DNA of 32,063 nucleotides, from assembly GCF_000485595.1 (NCBI RefSeq), contig NW_014577130.1, forward strand, positions 327,164 to 359,226. The letters run 5' to 3'. The DNA is from Priapulus caudatus. Taxonomy: Eukaryota > Priapulida > Priapulimorpha > Priapulimorphida > Priapulidae. Below, one piece after another: positions 25,625-28,649 of the stretch. The position numbers and the translations under genes were made by a program. Under the pieces are notes generated by a model. It was not told where the DNA came from. It was given only the letters and a program-made list of their open reading frames with translations, and made no database searches. The number at the start of each line of letters is the position of its first letter. The stretch's first letter is position 1.

Positions 25625-26659
25625 CGGTCGTGCGTTCCAAATACTTCGCTGAGGTGATTTTGCTGTCAGCGGTATCATGTTTGAGTGAGTGTGTTACGTA
25701 CGTACGTATATGTGTGTGTTATGCTTGACAGACACACGCTGTCTCTGCGGTCCCACATGCACGATGATTAACCATGCGGTGATGATTGTGTGTGCTGAAT
25801 ATCGCATTGTGTGACTGCGCGATCGCCAATGCGTGTGTCGCGAGAAAAAACCCGAAGCCAGCTATCATCTCCGTCTCCGTGACAATGCAGCGCAGTGACA
25901 ATAAAGTCGCTATTCATGTGCGCGATAGCTTGGCTGAGTTTCTAATGTGATCCAGTAGGTAGTGTAGATTAGCTGATCCAGTAAGTGTTCGCGCGATAAT
26001 AGACCGTGCGCCTACTTAGTTTTGCTTTTTACCTGCTTTTATGTGGATGTTGTACTGGGAATACGGCGCTCTTTTCTGCCTACTTTTATGCGTGTTGTTG
26101 GATGGATACGCAGTACGCAATATAGTCGATTATATTCTTGTTTTCCTGTTCACTCGACTCCTACCTCCTCTTCCTCCCCGCGGAGAAATTCGAATGAGTA
26201 CTTGCATTGCTGCATTCAGCTTCCTGCAATTATTTCCTGCAATCGGAGAGTTTTGTCAGCAGTGATTCTTTATACCATATCGCGTTCAGGCGGTTTTTTC
26301 ATGGGGGAGTGGGGGGGGCGATTTATTGCGACTGGCACATACATGCATGCCTTGCGGCGTTTCACGCGGGTTTCGGAGCTTCAGTGCGGTTATTTTGTAG
26401 TAGCAGAAGCGCAGAACTATGACATTTGATCGGCGGGCTTACGATGTCGTGGTCGGCTTCCCCGCTCCCCTTCTCCCACGGCTGTTGATGAGTAAGGCGA
26501 TCTCCGCTGTTCTCACTGCTGCTTCTATAATACAGGCCCAGCAGTCGAAATCGGGTGACGTCGCCGGATATCTACGCGTAATGGTGCCGAACGAGATGAA
26601 CGACACCATCGTGCATAAGACACTGCCCGTGCGACCGCACACGACAGCCAAGGAAATAA
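86..26659 (+). CDS. RIN: RIN/Sprint-family Rab5 GEF gene, partial, 12 visible exons
   Basis: This is the gene-level span. The exons are 86-4281, 6437-6589, 7208-7390, 7457-7538, 7783-7852, 8177-8279, 8749-8838, 16781-16896, 18307-18382, 18724-18855, 19411-19462 and 26536-26659. The domain order seen is a long disordered N-terminus, SH2, helical bundle plus VPS9 start, then RA start, which is specific to the RIN family (RIN1-3 in vertebrates, Sprint in flies). Known members bind active Ras through RA, bind phosphotyrosine proteins through SH2, and load GTP onto Rab5-type GTPases at early endosomes through VPS9. Every junction has a GT donor and an AG acceptor, and the reading frame is kept from 86 through 19462. 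The conserved VPS9 block after 'MGAD' and the end of the RA domain are not visible. I infer that they lie in lost or collapsed sequence, or past the window edge. The 5' exons are upstream of position 1. Confidence 0.85.
1681..2250 (+). repeat. Degenerate 60-bp (20-residue) repeats in the giant exon
   Basis: Roughly nine units with a 60-bp spacing encode variants of V-T-S-x-Q-E-V-x-x-x-K-K-P-x-x-K-E-E. Clear units start near 1801, 1861, 1921, 1981 and 2041. They are strongly diverged but stay in frame. The peptide is charged and Lys/Glu-rich, so it is likely extended and disordered. Confidence 0.8.
2431..2991 (+). repeat. Coding minisatellite, eleven 51-bp (17-residue) units
   Basis: Eleven in-frame units follow the consensus [17 protein letters not shown]. 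Unit differences are mostly single substitutions (R/H, D/N, P/G/M, D/A). The array is exactly a multiple of three and has no stops. The alternating basic KQVNR and hydrophobic VLDAAAP parts suggest a repeated linear motif rather than a folded domain. Confidence 0.92.
4282..6436 (+). other. Intron after the giant exon
   Basis: This 2.15-kb intron is AT-rich. It begins with a GTGC/GTGT microsatellite (4351-4427) and carries a 23-bp tandem repeat near its 3' end. Nothing gene-like was seen on either strand, and its short open frames lack any recognisable motif. Confidence 0.7.
6299..6392. repeat. 23-bp tandem repeat, four copies
   Basis: Four head-to-tail copies of TTCTTATAAYTAACTTTAGT plus TAY. 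Alternating copies carry T or C at one position, so the array also reads as two copies of a 47-bp unit. Confidence 0.9.
6437..6589 (+). CDS. RIN: RIN-like gene exon: start of SH2 domain
   Basis: There are 51 codons, phase 0 at both ends, with acceptor tctcgcag and donor ggc|gtaagt. The peptide opens [20 protein letters not shown] and continues [20 protein letters not shown], then [11 protein letters not shown]. The 'RLL.T..VW' then 'A..LL' pattern is the RIN-type entry to the SH2 domain, where the usual aromatic tripeptide is weak. The next exon begins with the FLVR-like strand. The ATG at its first codon is internal, because the preceding exon joins in frame. Confidence 0.85.
6590..7207 (+). 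other. Intron inside the SH2 domain
   Basis: The intron is 618 bp, AT-rich, and splits the SH2 domain just before the FLVR-type strand. No repeat or gene was recognised in it. Confidence 0.7.
7208..7390 (+). CDS. RIN: RIN-like gene exon: SH2 core with FLVR-type arginine
   Basis: There are 61 codons, phase 0, with acceptor ttctgcacag and donor gaaaaa|gtgtgt. It starts [20 protein letters not shown]. The Arg in FVVR (7220-7222) is the phosphotyrosine-binding residue of SH2 domains. VEHYLIVC is the following central strand, and [14 protein letters not shown] is the C-terminal helix that closes the fold. The match to RIN/Sprint SH2 domains is strong, notably '[10 protein letters not shown]'. Retention of the Arg suggests that phosphopeptide binding is intact. 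Confidence 0.9.
7457..7538 (+). CDS. RIN: RIN-like gene exon: acidic Ser/Glu linker
   Basis: This short exon lies after a 66-bp intron. Its acceptor is atccacag and its donor is ctac|gtaggt. It enters in phase 0 and leaves with one extra base. It encodes [20 protein letters not shown], then EEGKTIL. It has no domain and is a flexible acidic linker after SH2. The SSSSEEE stretch resembles casein-kinase-2 sites, which is an inference only. It is supported by matching splice phases on both sides. Confidence 0.75.
7783..7852 (+). CDS. RIN: RIN-like gene exon: basic linker before the helical bundle
   Basis: The acceptor is gtttttag and the donor is cacag|gtaggt. The first codon is completed by the single base carried from 7538, giving P, then [20 protein letters not shown] and VH. 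The stretch is highly basic, and the 'SLRRKT' pattern is a plausible phosphorylation or 14-3-3-like site (inference). RIN proteins have a basic Ser-rich segment at this place. The exon leaves two bases for the next one. Confidence 0.75.
7964..8176 (+). repeat. Tandem duplication of the 3' end of an intron
   Basis: Two copies of a ~100-110 bp unit lie at about 7964-8075 and 8076-8176. Each has a GCGTGCGTTCGTGCAT start, then GTGAGTATGTGTGTGAGAG, ACAAGTCAGG, and GCTGCAACYGTTTG. The second copy ends in the real acceptor (ttgttgcag). In the first, the matching position reads cacctattgtg and has no AG. Confidence 0.85.
8177..8279 (+). CDS. RIN: RIN-like gene exon: start of RIN helical bundle
   Basis: The acceptor is tttgttgcag and the donor is agaaac|gtaagt. 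It completes an Arg codon and reads [20 protein letters not shown], then [14 protein letters not shown]. It begins the helical segment (RIN homology region) that packs against VPS9 in this family. It ends in phase 0. The acceptor sits at the end of a tandemly duplicated intron segment, described separately. Confidence 0.85.
8280..8748 (+). other. Short intron, no recognised element
   Basis: This 469-bp AT-rich intron separates two helical-bundle exons. The frame runs on into it for about 200 bp, but the protein match stops at the gtaagt donor. No repeat was recognised. Confidence 0.65.
8749..8838 (+). CDS. RIN: RIN-like gene exon: helical bundle continued
   Basis: There are 30 codons, phase 0, with acceptor ttttatgtag and donor aaaaag|gtacgt. 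The peptide is [20 protein letters not shown], then [10 protein letters not shown]. '[10 protein letters not shown]' is a recognisable RIN-family helix. The next exon lies almost 8 kb downstream, across a repeat-filled intron with an assembly gap. The protein joins naturally to [13 protein letters not shown], so no exon seems to be missing there. Confidence 0.87.
9425..9750. mobile_element. Short TIR element (MITE), copy A of TGAYTACGTCAC family
   Basis: This 326-bp non-coding element begins TGATTACGTCACC and ends in the inverse of TGACTACGTCAC. It is closely similar along its length to 16911-17272, sharing ATGGTTAAATTGCTGCATTA and CTCATACATAGCCCATAGCA. The 8 bases outside the ends (CTTTAAAG and ATTTAATG) match at 6 of 8, so a target duplication is possible but eroded. 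Confidence 0.82.
10334..10895. repeat. CTG/CTA trinucleotide repeat tract
   Basis: About 560 bp are dominated by CTG, CTA and CTC triplets in short irregular runs. The tract sits inside an intron. The apparent Leu/Tyr/Cys open frames here are artefacts of the repeat. Confidence 0.9.
10972..11280. repeat. GTTG/GTTA tetranucleotide array, left of the gap
   Basis: GTTG-, GGTT- and GCTG-type tetranucleotides change into GTTA repeats with a short GGGTTAGGGTTAG segment near 11187. A second GTTA array follows the gap. Confidence 0.9.
11483..12110. repeat. Gap-flanking duplicated block, left copy
   Basis: This AT-rich block shares GCTAGCATCATGAGC, TTTTAAGTGCTGTTGATTGG, GTAGCTGCAATAGCTGCGTC, TAGATAGAGGAATAATAGA runs and the CCACGTGTTTGCCG segment with 12590-13040, in the same order. 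It differs mainly by single-base indels. It includes a ~32-bp minisatellite of TAGATAGAG type (11775-11940). Confidence 0.8.
12137..12161. other. Assembly gap, 25 N
   Basis: A run of 25 undetermined bases sits directly before a pure GTTG/GTTA array, so the repeat has probably broken the assembly here. The true missing length is unknown. Confidence 0.99.
12162..12490. repeat. GTTG then GTTA array, right of the gap
   Basis: About 330 bp begin with GTTG units and continue with nearly uninterrupted GTTA units. Composition and order match the array at 10972-11280, which supports a larger ~1.1-kb duplicated unit. Confidence 0.93.
12590..13040. repeat. Gap-flanking duplicated block, right copy
   Basis: This is the second copy of the block at 11483-12110, in the same orientation and shorter by small deletions. 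Both copies end in a T-rich TTTTTTTTATAATGACCTTA segment. It may be a true tandem duplication or a second assembled allele. Confidence 0.8.
13100..14630 (+). other. Intronic stretch without recognised element
   Basis: This is mixed unique sequence with CAAT-like and palindromic bits (ACTGGTTCCAGT near 14056) and a short GCAC/GCGC run (14195-14220). The 134-codon open frame at 13820-14224 has no domain I recognise, and its end is repeat-encoded. I do not call a gene. Confidence 0.5.
14634..15010. repeat. Triplet repeats and TATAGA palindromic minisatellite
   Basis: AAC and CAG triplet runs (14634-14707) are followed by repeated CTATAGAATTC/CCATAGGGAA-type palindromic units (about 14738-14850). 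CTG/CTA/AAC triplets follow (14937-15010). The TATAG units occur in both orientations and could fold into hairpins. Confidence 0.75.
15415..15454. repeat. 40-bp near-perfect palindrome in AT repeat
   Basis: The arms CAGGGGTTAA-TAATGACAAA and their complement meet at AAATTT, with one mismatch. It sits in a run of TAATATG repeats (15300-15510). It looks like a minimal palindromic element or the fused ends of one. Confidence 0.85.
15670..15945. mobile_element. Foldback element with telomere-repeat core, copy A
   Basis: This 276-bp element has long, imperfect inverted arms. The left begins GCTGAGAGGGTCTATGTCCC, and the right ends in the complement of GCTCATAGGGTCTAGC. Both arms then carry GTACTGCCGGAACGTACC, followed by alternating GGTCCGGTATACCGG-type palindromes. 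Between the arms are about four CCCTAA units (about 15825-15849). A second copy lies inverted at 23949-24287. There is no coding capacity. Confidence 0.85.
16544..16577. repeat. Palindromic hairpin
   Basis: GTACATGAATAGAGA and the complement of GTACCTGAATAGAGA face each other around a few bases. It is one of several unrelated perfect or near-perfect hairpins in these introns. Confidence 0.8.
16781..16896 (+). CDS. RIN: RIN-like gene exon: [16 protein letters not shown] segment of the helical bundle / VPS9 entry
   Basis: The acceptor is atacctgcag and the donor is ctcgca|gtgagt. The peptide is [20 protein letters not shown], then [18 protein letters not shown] with two bases left over. The 'EFLN.DAI.E......V..PLK' pattern is one of the most conserved blocks of RIN/Sprint proteins. 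A mobile element (16911-17272) starts 14 bp after the last exon base, inside the donor neighbourhood, and leaves the donor hexamer intact. Confidence 0.9.
16911..17272. mobile_element. Short TIR element (MITE), copy B of TGAYTACGTCAC family
   Basis: This 362-bp relative of 9425-9750, in the same orientation, begins TGATTACGTCACCG and ends ACGTAGTCA. Its flanks AATTAACG and AATTAAGG match at 7 of 8 and look like an 8-bp target duplication, as made by hAT and P-type transposases. It has a short extra segment (CCACTTTTTCACAAAGTG) absent from copy A. It starts 14 bp after the exon ending at 16896. Confidence 0.85.
17273..17778 (+). other. Intronic stretch with a short C9 / AC run
   Basis: This lies between two mobile elements. 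It contains a C9 run followed by AC dinucleotides (17500-17521). No gene or named repeat was recognised. Confidence 0.55.
17779..18203. mobile_element. Non-autonomous element with ~85-100 bp TIRs and a THAP remnant
   Basis: The left end (from TATAGAGCTCCGAAGTG) and the inverted right end match over at least 85 bp, including GACGTCACGGTGGCATGAC, AACGAACCCACTGGTTCTAA and CAATCATATGCTCTG. Similarity fades past GCGTGAAAATG. The interior carries the start of a THAP-type zinc finger and then a poly-A/TAAT-rich spacer. P-type and THAP9-like transposases begin with such a domain, so this is probably a deletion derivative of that kind of transposon. Confidence 0.85.
17873..17965 (+). pseudogene. THAP zinc-finger N-terminus of a transposase, frameshifted
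   Basis: From the ATG, just inside the left TIR, the frame reads [20 protein letters not shown] and then hits TAG. The continuation ([10 protein letters not shown]) lies in the next frame after a run of six T. C-x4-C with a later F-P-K-D is the opening of the C2CH THAP DNA-binding domain. Everything after about 30 residues is missing. A one-base change in a T run could also be a sequencing error. Confidence 0.72.
18307..18382 (+). CDS. RIN: RIN-like gene exon: VPS9 N-terminal part
   Basis: The acceptor is aattccag and the donor is ataaag|gttcgt. Joined to the two carried bases it reads [20 protein letters not shown], then QELGIK. Both the frame and the 'L...I..A.......ELGI' pattern fit RIN proteins just ahead of the VPS9 core. 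It leaves in phase 0. Confidence 0.87.
18420..18478. repeat. ACGC/ACAC-type microsatellite
   Basis: An irregular run of CGCGCAC, ACGC and AAACGCAC repeats in the intron after the exon ending at 18382. Confidence 0.7.
18501..18613. mobile_element. 113-bp palindromic MITE-like element
   Basis: It starts CAGGAGTGAATAATAATAGA and ends in the complement of CAGGAGTGAGTAATAATAGA, with an AT-dinucleotide centre. It is almost fully self-complementary. CAG tips are common among short inverted-repeat elements. No clear target duplication is visible. Confidence 0.75.
18724..18855 (+). CDS. RIN: RIN-like gene exon: VPS9 helices before the catalytic block
   Basis: There are 44 codons, phase 0, with acceptor tcgccacag and donor gaaact|gtgagt. 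It reads [20 protein letters not shown], then [20 protein letters not shown], then IYET. '[11 protein letters not shown]' is a hallmark of the VPS9 domain, where a bundle helix leads to the Rab-binding surface. Confidence 0.9.
18856..19410 (+). other. Intron without recognised element
   Basis: This 555-bp intron lies between two VPS9 exons. It is AT-rich, and no repeat or gene was recognised in it. Confidence 0.65.
19411..19462 (+). CDS. RIN: RIN-like gene exon: VPS9, up to the GAD motif
   Basis: This 52-nt exon has acceptor ctcttttcgcag and donor gatg|gtgagt, and leaves one base over. It encodes [17 protein letters not shown]. In RIN proteins the segment ending in GAD is followed directly by a D-F-L-P type block with the catalytic Asp, and later by the catalytic Tyr. 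That following exon cannot be found up to 26535. The exchange activity of this locus therefore cannot be read from the window. Confidence 0.82.
19802..19862. repeat. AC and ACGC microsatellite
   Basis: About 14 AC units are followed by about 6 ACGC units. Confidence 0.93.
20092..20395. repeat. CTG/CCG trinucleotide repeat tract
   Basis: About 300 bp of CTG, with CTA, CCG and CGG variants. The Leu-only and Ala-only open frames on the two strands are artefacts. Confidence 0.93.
20589..20769. repeat. 60-bp minisatellite, three copies
   Basis: Units start at 20589, 20649 and 20710 with GTGTCCYTCTTTSAAA, then GGCGTCC and GGGGGATCTTCCTTGTTTCT. A much-eroded fourth copy lies around 20880-20935. 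Confidence 0.85.
21004..21120. repeat. GT/GCGT microsatellite
   Basis: GTGT and GCGT units in irregular alternation over about 115 bp. Confidence 0.93.
21404..21625. repeat. TATAC pentanucleotide satellite, pure part
   Basis: About 40 nearly perfect head-to-tail units of TATAC. Because five is not a multiple of three, all three frames stay open and create false Tyr/Ile/Leu/Thr proteins. Confidence 0.97.
21626..21879. mobile_element. hAT-like non-autonomous element inside the TATAC satellite
   Basis: This 254-bp insert splits the satellite. The left end CACTGGCGCCCACAGG and the inverted right end CAGTGGCGGCCCAG resemble the CAG-x-GGCG tips of hAT elements. TATACTAT lies on both sides as an 8-bp duplication, but the satellite would give this anyway. 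Near its right end is a perfect hairpin (ACTGGAAGCAC with complement, 21835-21857). There is no transposase. Confidence 0.75.
21880..22712. repeat. TATAC satellite, degenerate part
   Basis: The satellite continues for over 800 bp with TATTAC, TATACC and TATACTCA variants, and ends in TATGC units (22668-22696). It is much less regular than the part left of the insertion. Confidence 0.95.
22932..23530. repeat. Degenerate ~100-bp tandem array, about six units
   Basis: Each unit carries TTACAATACGTATATTGG, then AGTAGTAATACTGCACATAT, then GCAGCGTGGTT, a GATCCCCACAC-like segment, and CACCAGTTAGC. Units differ by many small indels. The GGTYGATCCC segment resembles a pol III B box. No full tRNA fold was found. 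Confidence 0.75.
23949..24287. mobile_element. Foldback element with telomere-repeat core, copy B (inverted)
   Basis: This 339-bp relative of 15670-15945 lies in the opposite orientation. It shares GTACTGCCGGAACGTA, CTCGTTAGTGGAGTAGGCGA and GGTACGGTCCGG segments, and a core of GGTTAG/GGTTAGGC units (24056-24125). It is longer and more diverged than copy A. Confidence 0.8.
24460..24610. repeat. G/C-homopolymer-rich segment, possible dispersed repeat
   Basis: It contains GGGGGGTTGGGGCCCTCCCC, AGAAATTTTTGTACCTGAAA and a GTCCGGACCCCCTGGACCCC run. It resembles the end of a dispersed element, but only one copy is in the window, so this is a weak call. Confidence 0.35.
24885..25510. repeat. Long purine-rich strand (GA/GGA/GAC-rich)
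   Basis: Over about 620 bp the + strand is mostly A and G, with GAGAGA runs and scattered GAC and CGG. The long Ser/Leu-rich frames on the - strand and the Arg/Glu-rich frame on the + strand are artefacts of this bias. Confidence 0.85.
25529..25625. repeat. Compound AC-TA-TG microsatellite, self-complementary
   Basis: An AC run, a long TA run (about 25570-25610) and a TG run follow one another. The AC and TG arms are mutual complements around an AT core, so the tract can form a hairpin. Confidence 0.93.
26536..26659 (+). CDS. RIN: RIN-like gene exon: first half of Ras-association domain
   Basis: The acceptor is ttctataatacag and the donor is gaaataa|gtaagc. The frame gives [20 protein letters not shown], then [20 protein letters not shown] and I, with one base over. 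'GYLRV' is the first RA strand, and '[14 protein letters not shown]' is the second strand and start of the helix, typical of RIN/Sprint RA domains. The last 41 bp of this exon plus the donor are tandemly repeated downstream. The remaining RA sequence is not visible. The phase of the acceptor cannot be checked because the upstream exon is missing. Confidence 0.83.
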
Positions 26660-27063
26660 GTAAGCATTCATATATGCGTGCGTGCGTGCGTGCGCGCGTG
26701 CGTGCGTGCGTGCGTGTGCGTGTATATATAGAATAGTAGACACTGCCCGTGCGACCGCACACGACCGCTAAGGAATTAAGTAAGCATTCATATATGCGTG
26801 CGTGCGTGCGTGCGTGCATGCGTGCGTGTGCGTGCGTGCGTGTGCGTGTATATAGTATAGTAGACACTGCCCGTGCGACCGCACACGACTGCCAAGGAAA
26901 TAAGTAAGAATTCATGTATGCGTGCGTGCGTGCGTGCATGCGTGCGTGTGCGTGCATATATAGTATAGTAGACACTGCCCGTGCGACCGCACACGACCGC
27001 CAAGGAAATAACTAAGAATTCATGTATGTGTAATGATTAAAGATTCATTCATATATGCGTGTA
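26619..27063 (+). repeat. Tandem array of an exon end with its splice donor, four copies
   Basis: Units start at 26619, 26739, 26863 and 26971, with spacings of 120, 124 and 108 bp. Each begins GACACTGCCCGTGCGACCGC and contains the last 41 bp of the RA exon, the donor, ATTCATATATGCGTGCG and a GCGT/GTGC microsatellite. Copies 1-3 keep A|GTAAG. In copy 4 it reads ACTAAG and is lost. Read-through of the first donor meets a TAG at 26734-26736. Confidence 0.9.
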
Positions 27064-27192
27064 CTAGCTCTCTCTCTCTATATATATATATACTCTCGTG
27101 TGCGTGTGTGTGTGGCTGTGTCGTGGCTCGTGACGTATAATGTATACCATGCGATGTTCTAACCCAAAGGTTCTGCTTGGCGCGGGCACCCT

Positions 27193-27846
27193 TGTGAGGT
27201 ACCCTGAGGTAATAACAAAGTAGACAGACACGAAATGTACGTACAACAATATATCTATTTAATTGTTACACAAAACTTACAGAGACAAGTTATTAGTTAT
27301 ATATTTAACGCAAGATCTCTAAAAGGAGTTTACACACGCAAATACATTTACTAGTCTTAAAAGGAGTTTTAAGACATACGTTTTAAGATGCATACTGTAA
27401 CACGAATACGATAAGATCTAAACTATAACACATATACGGTAAAACTTATTCATACTCACATACCGAAAGAGAGCGAGAGCGAGAGACAGAGAGAGAGACT
27501 CCGAGAGACTCCTCTCCCTCTCCTCCTCTGCTCCTCTGATAGAAAACGTCTCTATTTAAGCAAGTCTGGATGGGTCACGTGATCTTAGTAGTGCTACGTT
27601 TTCCAGGTTAATGTCTATGTAACAAGGCCACTGTCCTCCTTTTTTAATGATAGGGGGAGGGTTTCTTTTGTTTACTCGGAATGTCGTACTTGGCAGTACT
27701 CGTATCGAACTGCCTATAACGACGCGAGTGACCAAGTGCCTGAGGTGTGTCCCTGTGTCGGATCTTAGCCTCGACATAGACGTGGTCAAGAACCGTGCCT
27801 GTCCTGTGGTGTCGCTCTATATCGTAATGATTTTAGCTTCATTACA
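27193..27846 (-). mobile_element. LTR of an LTR retrotransposon (3' LTR, minus strand)
   Basis: On the - strand this 654-bp segment starts TGTAATG and ends CTCACA. Just before its start is a polypurine tract AAAGAGGGGAG (27850-27860), as expected next to a 3' LTR. Inside are a TTAAATA promoter-like box (near 27555) and ATTAAA (27258-27263) as a possible poly-A signal. No second LTR was seen in the window, so the element is truncated or interrupted. It could also be a different kind of dispersed repeat. Confidence 0.6.
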
Positions 27847-28640
27847 CTACTCCCCTCTTTATGAAAAAGTTTGAGCTATATTCTATAGCGAAGAACTTTA
27901 AGGTTATATTGTACGTTTTTTATTCATGTTATGCCCTTTTTTTTGAAAAAATAGCGTGTTAATCCCCTCTTCCAAAAACCTAACTAACTTAATTATTCCT
28001 TAATTAATCTGTCGTCTTTAATTGTCCGTGGGAGTATCTCCGTGGCTCCGTCGGTTCATCTCCGTGGGGCTTGTCCGTGGGGCTTCTCCGTGTAAAGGTC
28101 TGGTCTCAACTGTCTGGTGTTGGTTGGTTAGGGCCGCTCTCGGATGATGTAACGTTTGAGTTCCTCGCTCCAGAACATCAAGGCGTCGTACCTGCGATGA
28201 TGCCAGGACTCCATGTGGTCGTAGTACGACGTTCGAAGTCAAAGGGGCAGGGTGGGGGTCGCTAAGCGTGAGCGAACGTGGCATCGGAGCGACTGCGAGA
28301 ACTGGTCTTCCTGGAGTGTTGAACCTGGTTGCTAGGCGACGGCGGCGATTGACAATCTCGAAGTGTCGGATGTGCTGCCCGTGGTGCGTGGCGTCCGTGG
28401 TGGTTGTGGTGTCCGTGGTGGTCCTGTCCGTGGTGTTGGTGTCGTCATTGTGATTCGTTGTTGTCTGCTTCGGGTGATAGGCGGTGTAAAAGATCTGGTG
28501 TGGTAACGACCGCACGTCGATCACGGTGTTTTCCAGGTTTAGAATCGTTTGAGTATGGTCGCATTGTTGTAGTCTGCATCGACGGTGTTAGCATAAGTAG
28601 TGATGAGACAGAAATGCTGTCAAAACTGATAAACATAGGA
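27847..28640 (-). mobile_element. Internal 3' remnant of the LTR retrotransposon
   Basis: This sequence lies immediately upstream of the 3' LTR on the - strand. It has an open frame at 28018-28524 of 168 codons with a Thr/Asp-rich start (NTTDRTTTDTTTTTDATH) and an Arg/Pro/His-rich remainder. I recognise no protease, reverse transcriptase, RNase H or integrase motif. It may be the tail of a polyprotein or non-coding 3' sequence. A second minus-strand frame overlaps its start (28445-28648), so frames are probably broken. Confidence 0.35.
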
Positions 28641-28649
28641 TTATTCACT

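Larger units (their letters stand above)
19463..26535 (+). other. 7-kb repeat-dense stretch where a VPS9 exon is expected
   Basis: It lies between the exon ending MGAD and the RA exon. RIN proteins need further VPS9 sequence here (the D-F-L-P block and the tyrosine block), but no exon with a proper acceptor encodes it. Most of the stretch is simple or tandem repeats. The non-repetitive parts (19463-19800, 23531-23948, 24288-24880, 25626-26535) hold nothing I recognise. Confidence 0.7.

Noticed and set aside
24863-25678. A 271-codon minus-strand Ser/Leu-rich frame and overlapping ones.
   Set aside because: They arise from purine/pyrimidine bias plus AC/TA microsatellites, with no domain or start context.
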